This document shows positions 35,254-46,278 of a stretch of DNA of 64,000 nt, piece after piece (positions within the stretch are counted from its first letter, which is position 1; every line of letters begins with the position of its first letter). The position numbers were made by a program, and so were the translations under genes. Where the stretch lies: assembly GCF_049739465.1 (NCBI RefSeq), contig NZ_JBMHHY010000032.1, positions 67,896-131,895 of the forward strand. Direction: 5' to 3'. The notes beneath the pieces were generated by a model. That model searched no databases. It was not told where the DNA came from and saw nothing but the letters and a program-made list of their open reading frames with translations. The stretch is from Embleya sp049739465 (lineage in GTDB: Bacteria > Actinomycetota > Actinomycetes > Streptomycetales > Streptomycetaceae).

Positions 35254-35572
35254 TGGGCCTCCAGTTCCGCGGGCGCGCGTGCACCCGTGTCGTCGACAGT
35301 CGACATACGATGCGGCGTGCCCTCGCGCATGCCACACCCCGGCCGCCGTACACCGCGCCCTCGGCCCGGACCCGGCCCGACGGCTCGCCCCGGCGAACCC
35401 GACACGACAACGAAACGAGATCTTCCCCTGTTCCCCACGCGGGGGACGGGTCGTCACGCGCGGGACGGGTGCCCGCGCGCCGGACGGGCCCGATCTCGGC
35501 GTCCGGCACCGGCGGCCCGACCGGGACGGGCCGCCGCGCGCGGGATGGGCCCTCGAACCGGCCGGGCAGGGC
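35254..35572. other. Gap between SecA2-like gene and permease
   Basis: 319 bp without a supported gene. The segment at 35450-35580 is rich in CGGGACGGG-like repeats, and an RBS for the SecA2 gene lies at 35258-35263. No promoter consensus or iron box was found. Confidence 0.4.
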
Positions 35573-37930
35573 CTACACGCGCGCCGCCCCCGACCGCCCG
35601 AGCAGCACCCACAGCAGGAACGGCCCGCCGAGCACCGTGCTGACCACGCCGACCGGAATCTCCGCGCCGTCCAGCACGATCCGCCCCAGCATGTCGGCGA
35701 GCACGATCAGCATCGCGCCGACCAGCATCGAGCCCAGGATCGGCACCCGCAGCGGCCCGGCCAGTCGCCCGGCGATCACCGGCGCGGCCAGCGCGACGAA
35801 GCCCACCGGCCCGCAGATCCCGACCGCGAGACCGGCCAGGCAGACCGCCGCGATCAGGCAGATCAGCCGGATCCGCCCCGGATCCACGCCGAGCGAGGCG
35901 GCCGTCGAGTCGTCGAAGCGCAACACGTCCAGCTTGCGACCGAGGGCGAGCGCGAGCGGGACCAGTACGGCGAGTCCGATCAGTACCGGCCAGGCCACGT
36001 CGTAGCCGCGCCCGTTCAGGCTGCCCGAGCTCCACACGTACAGCGCGCTCGCCGAATCGAGCGAGCGCCGCGACAACACCACCTGGGTGATCGCGGAGGC
36101 CAGTGCGGACAGCGCCAGGCCCACCACCAGGACCCGATACCCGCGCTGCCCCAACCCACCGGCCACGGCGGTGACCACCACGACGGCCACCAGCGCGCCG
36201 ATCGGCCCGGCCCACCACGCGCCGAACGTGCCACTGGCACTGAACGTGACGGACAGCAGTACGGCCGCCGTCGCACCGTCGTTGACCCCGAGCAACTCCG
36301 GCGTGGCCAACCGGTTTCGGGCCAACGTCTGGGTCAGGCAACCGGCGACGCCGAGTGCGGCACCGGCCGCGGCACCGGCGATGATCCGGCCGAGCCGGAA
36401 CTCCCGTACCAACAACACGTCGAAGTGGTCACCGCGACCGAAGATCGCGTCGAACGTGCGCACCAGGCCCAGTTCGCGCTGCCCGGAGTAGACGGACAGC
36501 ACGATCGCGCCGAGCAGCGCGGCGGCGAGCAAGGTCGTGGTCAGCAGCGCCCGACCGGGCAGCAGCAGGGACCACCGGCCCCGGCGCAGCACCAGGTGCT
36601 CGGGCAGGCTCCGCAACCGAACCGGCAGCCGGGCGGCGAGTCGGGAGGTGAGTCGGAAGGTGAGTCGGGACGTGGGTCGGGCGCCGAGTCGGGACGTGGG
36701 TCGGGCGGCCGGCCGGCCGCCGAGCCGGCTTCCGAGCGAGCGCCGCACGCGCCCGCCCCCGCCTCCGCCTCCGCCGACCGGTTGGGCACTGGGCGCATCC
36801 GTCAGTCCCAGCGCGCCCAATTTTTTCGACCGGACCACGCCGATCAGCAGCGGTGCGCCGATCAGCGCGACGATCACCGACACCGGCGCCTCGAACGGCC
36901 GGGCCACCACGCGGGCTGCGATGTCGGCGGCGGTCAGTACGGCCGCGCCGATCAGCGCGGCGCAGCACAGCTGGGCCGGGATCCGCGGGCCGACCAGGGT
37001 GCGGGCGAGGAAGCCGGCGAGCAGGCCGAGGAAGGAGATCGGGCCGACCAGGGCAACCGCGGACGCGGTGAGCAGGGTCACGGACAGCGCGACCAGGGCC
37101 CGGGTCAGCGTCGGTCGGTGACCGAGCCCTCGGGCCAGATCGTCGCCGAGGACCAGCGCGGACAACGACCGGGAGACGAGCAGGGCGAGCACGAACCCGC
37201 CCGCGAGCACCGGCGCCAGGCTGCCCAGCGAATCGAACCCCTGGATGCCGGCCAGCGAACCGAGCACCCAGAAGCGGAACCGGTCGTACGCCTCGGCCGA
37301 GTTGACGATCAGTACGTTGGTGATCCCGCCGAACGTCGCGCTCAGTGCCGCGCCCGCCAGGACCAGGCGCATCGGCGAACCGCCGCCACGCCGACCGGAG
37401 ATCAGCAGGACGAGCAGCCCGGCCACCGCCGCGCCGGCGAACGCCCAGACCAGGTAGCCGTATCCGGTCTGCACGCCGACCAGGGTGATGCCCAGTACGA
37501 CGCCGAGCGAGGCGCCCGCATTGACACCGAGCAGGCCGGTCTCGGCGAGCGGGTTGCGGGTGACCGTCTGGAGCAGGCAGCCGGCCGTCCCCAGCGCGGC
37601 GCCGGCGAGTAGCGCGGTGAGTGTACGTGGCAGGCGCAACTCCCGGATGACCAGGGTGAGATGGGTGTCGGAGCGGGCACCGTGCCGGTTGAACAGGTAG
37701 TCGAACGCGCCGCCGACGCCGACCTCGCCGGCGCCCACCGAGAGGGAGACTCCGGCCAGTACCAACACGGTGGTGACCAGCACGATCGAGGTGATCAGGA
37801 CGGTGCGCCGGCCGTGCGGATGCCTGGAGAGCGCGTCGGCGCGGTGGTCCGAGCGCGGCTCGGGCGTCGCGTCGGTCGGGCCGTCCGAAAGGCTCGCGGG
37901 GTTTCGCGGAATCGGCTGATGCACAGTCAT
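35573..37930 (-). CDS. Fused FecCD-type double permease for ferric siderophore uptake
   Basis: 785 residues made of two FecCD permeases in tandem, as in FhuB. Half 1 (~40-375) shows LRLPRTLTALLAGAALGTAG, NPLAETGLLGVNAGASLG and GLGHRPTLTRA. Half 2 (~455-780) shows FRLGRIIAGAAAGAALGVAG, ELLGVNDGATAAVLL and SLGVDPGRIRLICL. Each should give about ten helices. The linker (~380-440) is a Gly run followed by Arg/Leu/Thr repeats encoded by degenerate 12-24 bp units. The start codon overlaps an iron box. The partner ATPase is not in this window, so it must be shared or encoded elsewhere. Confidence 0.93.
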   Translation of the reverse strand: MTVHQPIPRNPASLSDGPTDATPEPRSDHRADALSRHPHGRRTVLITSIVLVTTVLVLAGVSLSVGAGEVGVGGAFDYLFNRHGARSDTHLTLVIRELRLPRTLTALLAGAALGTAGCLLQTVTRNPLAETGLLGVNAGASLGVVLGITLVGVQTGYGYLVWAFAGAAVAGLLVLLISGRRGGGSPMRLVLAGAALSATFGGITNVLIVNSAEAYDRFRFWVLGSLAGIQGFDSLGSLAPVLAGGFVLALLVSRSLSALVLGDDLARGLGHRPTLTRALVALSVTLLTASAVALVGPISFLGLLAGFLARTLVGPRIPAQLCCAALIGAAVLTAADIAARVVARPFEAPVSVIVALIGAPLLIGVVRSKKLGALGLTDAPSAQPVGGGGGGGGRVRRSLGSRLGGRPAARPTSRLGARPTSRLTFRLTSRLAARLPVRLRSLPEHLVLRRGRWSLLLPGRALLTTTLLAAALLGAIVLSVYSGQRELGLVRTFDAIFGRGDHFDVLLVREFRLGRIIAGAAAGAALGVAGCLTQTLARNRLATPELLGVNDGATAAVLLSVTFSASGTFGAWWAGPIGALVAVVVVTAVAGGLGQRGYRVLVVGLALSALASAITQVVLSRRSLDSASALYVWSSGSLNGRGYDVAWPVLIGLAVLVPLALALGRKLDVLRFDDSTAASLGVDPGRIRLICLIAAVCLAGLAVGICGPVGFVALAAPVIAGRLAGPLRVPILGSMLVGAMLIVLADMLGRIVLDGAEIPVGVVSTVLGGPFLLWVLLGRSGAARV

Positions 37931-37947
37931 AAGGGGAGGCTAACCTA
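37929..37947. promoter_or_regulatory. Iron box overlapping the permease start codon
   Basis: TAAGGGGAGGCTAACCTAA matches 16 of 19 positions of the iron box. Its first two bases belong to the permease ATG on the other strand. The overlap means either a leaderless or very short-leader message, or a true start further in. Binding here would block initiation directly. Confidence 0.75.
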
Positions 37948-38143
37948 AGTAGTCGGGGCTCTTCGAGGTGCGCTCCGGTGCTGCTTCGGGTGCGCTCGGG
38001 GTGTGTCGGTGAGGTGTGGGTGGGGTGCGGGCGAGGTGTGGGCGGGGCGTGGGTGCGGTGCGCGCGGCGGTGTTCGGCGGGCCGTGCGGTGGTGTTCGGC
38101 GGCCCGTGCGGGCGCCGGGCCGACATCGACCATCAGTATGAGG

Positions 38144-38162
38144 TTAGGTTAGGCTCACCTAA
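38144..38162. promoter_or_regulatory. Perfect iron box before dhbA
   Basis: TTAGGTTAGGCTCACCTAA is an exact match to the reported Streptomyces DmdR1 box. It lies 38 bp before the chosen dhbA start and 197 bp from the permease box. It should control the dhbACEB-carrier run. Confidence 0.92.
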
Positions 38163-38200
38163 ATCCCGATCCGGGGGTTGTGTTCGCCGAGGGGAATTTC

Positions 38201-38998
38201 GTGCACCCATCAGACCTCGCCGGCCGCGTCGCGGTGGTCACCGGCGCCGCCCAGGGCATCGGCGCCGCCGTGGTCCGCGGGCTCCTCGAGCACGGCGCGA
38301 CCGTTGCCGCCACCGACCGCGATCCGGTCGCCCTCAAGACCTTCACGAGCCTGCAGAGCCGCACGGCGAACGCCGACACCGGCACGGTGCTCGCCTATCC
38401 GCTCGACGTCACCGACGGCCCGGCGGTCACCGCCACGATGTCCGCGATCGAGCGGCACGTGGGCCCGATCGACATCCTGGTCAACGTCGCCGGTGTGCTG
38501 CACACCTCGCCGGTGACCGAACTCACCGACCGGGCCTGGGCCGACACCTTCGCGGTGAACAGCACCGGGGTCTTCCACACGAGTCGGGCCGTGGCCGGTC
38601 CGATGGCCGAGCGTGGTTCCGGCAACATCGTCACGGTCGGGTCCAACGCGGCGGGCATCCCGCGCACCGGCATGGCGGCGTACGCGGCATCCAAGGCCGC
38701 CGCCACAATGTTCACTCTGTGTTTGGGTTTGGAACTGGCGCGTAACGGCGTGCGCTGTAATGTGGTATCGCCCGGCTCCACGAACACCCCTATGCAGCAC
38801 GCCCTTTGGACCGACGACGACGCGCCGCGACGGGTGCTCGACGGCGACCTGGCGAGCTACCGCACCGGGATTCCGCTGGGTCGCCTCGCCGAGCCCGCCG
38901 ACATCGCCGAGGCGGTGCTGTTCCTCGTCTCGGACCGGGCCCGACACATCACCATGCACAACATGTACGTCGACGGCGGCGCGACGCTGCACGTCTGA
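38201..38998 (+). CDS. dhbA: 2,3-dihydro-2,3-dihydroxybenzoate dehydrogenase
   Basis: 265 residues. GTG at 38201 is preferred because GAGGGGAA lies 6 bp upstream; a GTG at 38180 is the alternative. It is a classical SDR: VVTGAAQGIGAAV binds NAD, NVAGVL follows, the catalytic Ser is in VTVGSNAAGIPR and Tyr/Lys in AYAASKAA. NSTGVFHTSRAV and HNMYVDGGATLHV resemble EntA/DhbA. It oxidises 2,3-dihydro-DHB to 2,3-dihydroxybenzoate with NAD+. It is first in the operon with dhbC, dhbE, dhbB and the carrier-protein gene. A perfect iron box lies upstream. Confidence 0.92.
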   Translation: MHPSDLAGRVAVVTGAAQGIGAAVVRGLLEHGATVAATDRDPVALKTFTSLQSRTANADTGTVLAYPLDVTDGPAVTATMSAIERHVGPIDILVNVAGVLHTSPVTELTDRAWADTFAVNSTGVFHTSRAVAGPMAERGSGNIVTVGSNAAGIPRTGMAAYAASKAAATMFTLCLGLELARNGVRCNVVSPGSTNTPMQHALWTDDDAPRRVLDGDLASYRTGIPLGRLAEPADIAEAVLFLVSDRARHITMHNMYVDGGATLHV

Positions 38999-39211
38999 CG
39001 GATCGCCAACATCCGCGCCGCACCCGGCCGGTAGCCCTCTTCGGCCGGCACCCTCCGCCCGACGCGGCGGACCGACCTCGCCCGCACAGGCCGCACTTCG
39101 CCGGACACGTTACGGATCCGGACGCCCCGACCCGGCCGAACGACCGAGACACCCGCGCACGACGGCGCATGACCGCGCGGTGCCACCGAATCGACCGAAC
39201 TGCCGCACCAG

Positions 39212-39282
39212 CCCGAGTCGCACGTACTCCGCACCACCCGAACCCGCGCACCACCCCGAGTCGCACGTACTCCGCACCACCC
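39212..39282. repeat. Direct repeat of 28 bp before dhbC
   Basis: The unit beginning CCCGAGTCGCACG and ending CGCACCACCC occurs at 39212-39239 and again at 39255-39282 with no mismatch seen. It fills the end of the 309-bp dhbA-dhbC gap, just before the dhbC ribosome-binding site. The rest of the gap shows no gene. Confidence 0.8.
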
Positions 39283-39307
39283 CGCCGGAGAATCAAAGGA
39301 GCCTCAG

Positions 39308-40560
39308 GTGACCACCCCAGAAGCCACCGGCCTCGCCACAGTCGGCGCGGCGACCGCGCTGCTCGACGCCTACCGGCCCGGCAGCGCGCGCTTCTTCGCC
39401 TCGCCCACCCGCACCCTGCTCGCCCACGGCGCCCAGGCCGAAGTCCCCGACGACACGCGGCCGTTGACCGAACGGGTGACGCATACCCTGGCCGCCGCGA
39501 GTCCGGTCGGCGGGCGGGCCCCGATCGTGCTCGGCGCGGTGCCGTTCGACCAGACCGGACGCGCCGCCCTGGTGGTCCCCGACGCGATCACGTGGGGACC
39601 GCCGCTGGCCGCCGACCCGCTGATCGCGCTGGCCGCGCCGGCGCCGCCCGCGACCGCGTGGGACGTTCGGCCCGTACCCGCGCCCGACGTGTACCGCGCG
39701 GGCGTCGCCGAGGCGGTCCGCCGAATACGCGCCGGGGCACTGGACAAGGTGGTCCTCGCCCGCACCCTGGAACTGCGCTCGGCCGACCCGTCGAACCTGC
39801 CGCTGCTGCTGCAACGCCTGGCCCGGCGCGACCCGCGCGGCTATACCTTCGCGGTCCCGGGAACAGCCCCTGGCCGCACACTGATCGGCGCCAGCCCCGA
39901 ACTTCTGGTCTCCCGCACCGCCGGCCGCGTGGTGGCCAACCCGCTGGCCGGATCGGCCAGGCGCAGCGCGGATCTGGCCGAGGACGTACGCCGCGCGATG
40001 GCCCTGCTCGAATCCGAGAAGGACCTGCACGAACACGCCGTCGTGGTGGCCGCGGTACGCGCCGCGCTCGCTCCGCACTGCGCCACGCTGGACGTCCCCG
40101 ATCGGCCCACCCTGGTCTGCACGGCCGCGATGTGGCACCTGTCCACCACCGTGACCGGCACCGTACACGCGGAAAACCCGGCCTCCGCCCTGGAGTTGGC
40201 CTGTGCACTGCATCCGACCCCGGCCGTCTGCGGCACCCCGGCCGGCACCGCGCGGCAAACCATCGCCGATCTCGAACCGTTCGACCGCGGCCTGTACACC
40301 GGCATGGTCGGCTGGGGCGACGCGGACGGCGACGGCGAATGGGTGGTGACCATCCGGTGCGCCGAGGCGGATGCGGACACGCTGCGCCTGTACGCGGGCG
40401 CCGGGATCGTGGCAGCCTCCTCGCCGGAGGCGGAAACCGCCGAGACGGAAGCCAAGTTCCGTACCTTTCTGCACGCGGTGACGGATGATCAGGCTGCGCC
40501 GACCGGGCCGATCCCGGCGGCGGCTGCTGCTGCCGCCGAGCAGAGCGTGGCGGGTCGGCG

Positions 40561-40564
<4 letters not shown>
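39308..40564 (+). CDS. dhbC: Isochorismate synthase
   Basis: 418 residues of the chorismate-binding (MST) family. Conserved blocks are present: LDKVVLARTLEL, LIGASPELLVSR, NPLAGSARR, SEKDLHEHAVVV, AMWHLSTTVTG, LHPTPAVCGTPAGTA and FDRGLYTGMVGWGDADGDG. The Lys and Glu used for water activation and Mg binding lie in these blocks. It converts chorismate to isochorismate, the first step towards DHB. The C-terminus ends in an Ala-rich run. Its stop overlaps the dhbE start by 4 bp. Confidence 0.95.
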
Positions 40565-42303
<1,739 letters not shown>

Positions 42304-42337
42304 GCGGGGTCACCGATCAGACCTACCTTTACGTTCC

Positions 42338-42425
42338 TCCCTGATCCGTCCCTCATCCGTCCCTGATCCGTCCCTGATCCGTCCCTGATCCGTCCCTGAT
42401 CCGTCCCTGATCCGTCCCTCATCCC
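42338..42425. repeat. Eight tandem 11-bp units between dhbE and dhbB
   Basis: Units of TCCCTGATCCG (three variants have CTC for CTG or end in C) run without a gap from 42338 to 42425. The period is 11 bp, close to one helical turn, so the units lie on one face of the DNA. The RNA would carry a pyrimidine-rich leader before dhbB. Too short and without spacers to be a CRISPR array. Confidence 0.93.
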
Positions 42426-42464
42426 TTCCTCTTCCCTATCCCTCCATCTCCCTGAAAGGCCGTC

Positions 42465-43112
42465 ATGGCGCTGCCGAGGATCGCTCCCTACCCGATGCCG
42501 GACGCATCGGACCTGCCGACGAACCGGGTGGACTGGAGTGTCGACCCGGCGCGGGCCGTGTTGCTCGTGCACGACCTCCAGAACTACTTCCTCTCGGCGT
42601 TCCAACCGCTCACCTCGCCGGTGACCGAACTGCTCGCAAACGTCGCCTACTTGAAGGCCGAGTGCGATCGGCTCGGCGTACCGGTGGTCTACTCCGCGCA
42701 GCCCGGTGGCCAGACCGCCGAACAGCGTGGCCTGCAACAGGACTTCTGGGGCCCGGGCCTCCCGGACGACCCGCACGCGGCGGCCATCGCGCCGGCCGTG
42801 GCGCCGGGTCCGGCCGACACGGTGCTGACGAAGTGGAAGTACAGCGCCTTCGTCCGCACCGAACTGCGCGAGTGGATGCGCGAACACGGGCGCGACCAAC
42901 TGGTGATCGTCGGGGTGTACGCGCACATCGGCGTGATGACCACCGCGTGCGACGCGTGGATGCAGGACATCCAGGCCTTCGTGGTGGGCGACGCGGTGGC
43001 CGACTTCACCTCCGACAACCACCGGATGGCACTGGACTGGGCCGCCGCGAACTGCGCGGTGGTCACCGACACGAAGTCCCTCTTCACGGGAAAGCAGGCG
43101 GTCCGGTCATGA
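42465..43112 (+). CDS. dhbB: Isochorismatase
   Basis: 215 residues, the length of the isochorismatase domain alone. VLLVHDLQNYFLSAF holds the catalytic Asp. KWKYSAFVRTELREWMREHGRD, GVYAHIGVMTTACDAWMQDIQAFVVGDAVADFT and HRMALDW match EntB/DhbB. The usual catalytic Cys is replaced by His-Ile-Gly (AHIG), as in true isochorismatases. It cleaves the enol ether of isochorismate to pyruvate and 2,3-dihydro-DHB. The C-terminal carrier domain of EntB/DhbB is missing here and is encoded by the next gene, overlapping by 4 bp. Confidence 0.95.
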   Translation: MALPRIAPYPMPDASDLPTNRVDWSVDPARAVLLVHDLQNYFLSAFQPLTSPVTELLANVAYLKAECDRLGVPVVYSAQPGGQTAEQRGLQQDFWGPGLPDDPHAAAIAPAVAPGPADTVLTKWKYSAFVRTELREWMREHGRDQLVIVGVYAHIGVMTTACDAWMQDIQAFVVGDAVADFTSDNHRMALDWAAANCAVVTDTKSLFTGKQAVRS

Positions 43113-43345
43113 CCTCGACGCTGACCCTCGACCTGATTCGCGCCGACGTCGCCGAGATCCTCGGCGAGGATCCGACGGAGATCCCCGCCGACGAGAACCT
43201 GGTCGACTACGGGCTCGACTCGGTCCGGGTGATGGCCCTGATCGAACGCTGGTCCCGCGAACACGGCGTGACGGTCGACTTCGCGGACCTGGCGGAGCGG
43301 CCGACGTTGGAGGGATGGGCGGAACTCGTCGCGTCGCGGGGGTAG
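43109..43345 (+). CDS. Free-standing aryl carrier protein
   Basis: 78 residues. LIRADVAEILGEDPTEIP begins helix 1. The phosphopantetheine site is GLDSVRVMALIERW, with Ser in D-S-V, the form found in EntB/DhbB carrier domains. The 4-bp overlap with dhbB suggests that a gene like E. coli entB was split, or that fusion did not occur in this lineage. It carries DHB from DhbE to the first condensation domain of the NRPS. It needs a phosphopantetheinyl transferase, which is not in this window. Confidence 0.93.
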   Translation: MTSTLTLDLIRADVAEILGEDPTEIPADENLVDYGLDSVRVMALIERWSREHGVTVDFADLAERPTLEGWAELVASRG

Positions 43346-43366
43346 TTCATGACCGTTGCCGCATGA

Positions 43367-46069
43367 TCAGTCCCCGGTGGTGAGGGCCGCGAGCAGGCGG
43401 CGGGCCTCCGTTTTGCTGCGGGAACTGCCTGGGGTGGCTGCTTCTTGGAGGCCGGGGATGTGGTCCTTGGCGTTGGTTTTGCCGGCTACGTGGACCGCCA
43501 GTTCGAGGAGGTCGGCGTGCCGGGTGGGGGGTTGGGGAGCCGCGAGGGTGTGGGGGAGGGCGGCGCGTAGGAGGGACCAGATCTGCGGCGCGGCGCCCGC
43601 GTCGGCTAGGTCGCGCAGGTGCTGGACGATGCGCGTCAGGGTCAACTCGTCCTGGGCTGCCAGGTGGCCCAGGGTGTCGCCGAGCAGGGTGCCGTCCAGT
43701 TGGTCGCGGGCGGCCAGGATGGACAGGGCGTCGGCGGCGTGGGTGCGGTCGGTATGGTCTCGGGCGTTCAGGCCGTGGGCCAGGGCGAGGGTGAGGCCCG
43801 CGCCGATCGGGCCGTCTGCGCCGGCGAGCATGGGCAGCAGACGGCCGTCACCTCGGCCGGCCAGGGTGCGGTGGGCGAACTGGGGGACCAGGTGGGCGGC
43901 GATCAGGTCTCGGTCCGCGGGCAGGAACGAGGGTAGGCAGGGGGCCCAGTACGTCGTGGGATGACCGCGATAGCCGTCCGGGAGCCACTGTTCCGGCGTG
44001 GTCAGCCCGAGGCGGCTGCCGGTGGGCACGATCGCGAGGGTGGCCGTCACCGGTTGGCGGAGACGGTAGCCGTGGCGGCCCCGGTCGGTGGTCCGGCGTA
44101 CGAGCCGGCCCGGGTCGGCGGCCGGGGTGTGGCCGGTGGCCAGGCGGTGGGCCGCGCGGATGGCGGATGGGGTGCCCAACGAGGCTGCCTGCTCGGCGAG
44201 TTCCGGTTCCGGTGGGATCGGGAGTCGGCGCAGGGCGTGTTCCAGGTCGAACGGCCAGGGGTCGCGGCCTTGGGCTGCCGCTCGGGCAAGTCGGGCGACG
44301 AGTACGGATGGGTCGATCAGGCCGTTGGTGTGGGTGGGTTCGGAAAGCAGTTCCGGGCCGGGGGCGTAGGCCAGGCCGATAGCGATCGCGCGTAGGCGGC
44401 GGGGGTAGATCTCGTGTAGCGGGGCCGACTTCGGGCGTTTGACGAGCGCTCGCCAGTGGTGGTCGCCTGGGGTCGGATCGGCGCCGGGGTAGGAGGCGCC
44501 GAGGGCGCCTCGGGCCGGGGCGGACGCCGCCGCGACGACGAGCATCAACTCGTTGTGGTAGTAGTCGAACTGCCGGTAGGGATCGTCGCCGGGGTGCCAG
44601 GCGGGGAATTCGGTGGGCAGGAACGGGTCTCGCGCGAAGATCGGCGCCAGGGCGCTACGCAGCTCGGTCCGGTCGGCAGTGCCGAATGTGACGAGGGCCG
44701 CGAGTATGCGCTCGACCGCGACCGGGTCGAGTTCGGCGGCGAATCGGCGGCGCAGTAGGGCGATTTCGGCGGCCAACTCGGCGACATCCACGATGGGCGG
44801 TGGCATCGGTTCGGGGGCGAAGGAGGCGAACGGGGTTAAAGGGGTGAAGGGGGTGAACTCGGGTGGCGGCGGGGGTTCCGGGCTGGGCACTCCGACTCCG
44901 GCATTGCCGCCGAGGCGGCTCCGCTGGTCGGCGGGCAAATCCCGGGCAGCGGTGGCGAGTTGGGCGCGGCTGCGGTGATCCGCGTAGCCGAGCCAGTGCA
45001 GCGCTGATGACACCGCGCGGCGCTGGAGGTCGGCCGCCTGTTGACCGAATGCGAGCGCGAGGATCGGCAGGACCGCCGGGGCGCACGCGGCGGGATCGCG
45101 GGCGATCACCGTGTCCAACCAGGTCAGCGCGCCGCGTACGAGCTTCTTCTCGGTCCGGGTGAAGACGGCACCGGCGGCGTCGAGGACCACCGGGAACGGG
45201 AGTCGGCCGGCGCGATCGGCGCGGATCAGGGCGGTCAGCGCGACGCCGGCGACCGGGCCCGGGGCCATCGTCAGCATGACCACCAATTCCCGCGCGTGTA
45301 GCGCTGTTTCGTCCGGGGTCGGTTCGAGCGCGGTGAACACCCGCAGATATCCGGTGAGTTCGCCCGGTCGGCCAGGTCGGCCGAGCCGGCCGACGCAGGC
45401 GGTCAGCACATCCGCCCGGTCGACCTGCCCCTCGGCGATCAACAGCGGGAAGGTGTCCGGCCAGGACGACCACCGGCCGAAGACCGCGCCGACGCCGTCC
45501 ACTTCGAACAGGCGCAGGAGCAGCGCGGCGCCCTGCTCGTGGTTCCGGCGTAGCCGGAGGCCGGCCGGTGAAGTGCCGCCGGGCTGCGGCGCGCGTAGCC
45601 AGGCCAGTACGTACCCGTTGCTGAGCGGCGGGGGAGTGCCGGTGGCCACGGCGAGGGCCTCGACCAGCAGGTATCGATCGTGCGCCCCCGGCCGCCGGGT
45701 CGGCAGTCGCTCGGCCAACCGCGCCATCAGGGTCGGCAGCCAGTTCGGCGCCCGGTCGCGCAACGCGGCCATGACCAATGCGACGGCGTAGTCATCGGTG
45801 TATACGTTCGGTGTCCAGGTGGAGCCCATCCGATTTCGCCCCAACCACGCGGCGAGCGGCGTGGCCCCTGGGAGCAGCGCCGCGCCCGCGACGGCCAACG
45901 CGGTCATCCGGGGCCGGACGCCGTTCGCCCGCTCGGCCCGCTCGTAGGCGACGAGCGGCCCGGCGAGCGCCTTCCGCTCGGCGGCGTCAAGCCCACGCAA
46001 CGCGGCCTCGACCCGGGCGGCATCCCCGGCATCGATCAACTCGCGCAGCAAGGCCCACTCGGTCATCAC
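43367..46069 (-). CDS. DUF6493-type large repeat protein, unknown function
   Basis: 900 residues, with no signal peptide or membrane helix. The sequence is mainly alpha-helical in short units, with many Leu/Ala/Arg residues, suggesting a HEAT/ARM-like solenoid. A Pro/Phe/Thr-rich hinge (TPFTPLTPFASF) occurs near residue ~415-430. PTEFPAWHPGDDPYRQFDYY and LPDGYRGHPTTYWAPC are distinctive and fit the DUF6493 family of actinobacterial proteins. Relatives are often near SWIM zinc-finger or MoxR/VWA genes, none of which is here. It ends 21 bp from the carrier-protein stop (convergent). Function unknown. Confidence 0.7.
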   Translation of the reverse strand: MMTEWALLRELIDAGDAARVEAALRGLDAAERKALAGPLVAYERAERANGVRPRMTALAVAGAALLPGATPLAAWLGRNRMGSTWTPNVYTDDYAVALVMAALRDRAPNWLPTLMARLAERLPTRRPGAHDRYLLVEALAVATGTPPPLSNGYVLAWLRAPQPGGTSPAGLRLRRNHEQGAALLLRLFEVDGVGAVFGRWSSWPDTFPLLIAEGQVDRADVLTACVGRLGRPGRPGELTGYLRVFTALEPTPDETALHARELVVMLTMAPGPVAGVALTALIRADRAGRLPFPVVLDAAGAVFTRTEKKLVRGALTWLDTVIARDPAACAPAVLPILALAFGQQAADLQRRAVSSALHWLGYADHRSRAQLATAARDLPADQRSRLGGNAGVGVPSPEPPPPPEFTPFTPLTPFASFAPEPMPPPIVDVAELAAEIALLRRRFAAELDPVAVERILAALVTFGTADRTELRSALAPIFARDPFLPTEFPAWHPGDDPYRQFDYYHNELMLVVAAASAPARGALGASYPGADPTPGDHHWRALVKRPKSAPLHEIYPRRLRAIAIGLAYAPGPELLSEPTHTNGLIDPSVLVARLARAAAQGRDPWPFDLEHALRRLPIPPEPELAEQAASLGTPSAIRAAHRLATGHTPAADPGRLVRRTTDRGRHGYRLRQPVTATLAIVPTGSRLGLTTPEQWLPDGYRGHPTTYWAPCLPSFLPADRDLIAAHLVPQFAHRTLAGRGDGRLLPMLAGADGPIGAGLTLALAHGLNARDHTDRTHAADALSILAARDQLDGTLLGDTLGHLAAQDELTLTRIVQHLRDLADAGAAPQIWSLLRAALPHTLAAPQPPTRHADLLELAVHVAGKTNAKDHIPGLQEAATPGSSRSKTEARRLLAALTTGD

Positions 46070-46278
46070 GCCTCACCCTTCGGCCCGCCGCCGCGCGGGT
46101 ACGCGACCGGCACACCGTGCCGGCGACGGAACCGTCCCCGGCACCCACAGCGCAGCGGGACCAGGACCGGTCCGGCGGATCATAGCGGCTTCGGAGATCC
46201 ACTCCGAGCGATGGAACAGGTGGGAGCCGGCGCAAAATGCCTCGACATCGGTCACGGTAATCGGGGAGGCTTCGCGCG

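Noticed and set aside
34793..37612. 939-codon open frame on the plus strand opposite the SecA2-like gene and permease
   Set aside because: Composition is shadow-like (Arg, Gln, His, Pro), and it covers two well-supported genes on the other strand.
42338..42425. Tandem repeats considered as a CRISPR array
   Set aside because: Units are 11 bp, contiguous and without unique spacers. No cas genes are present in the window.
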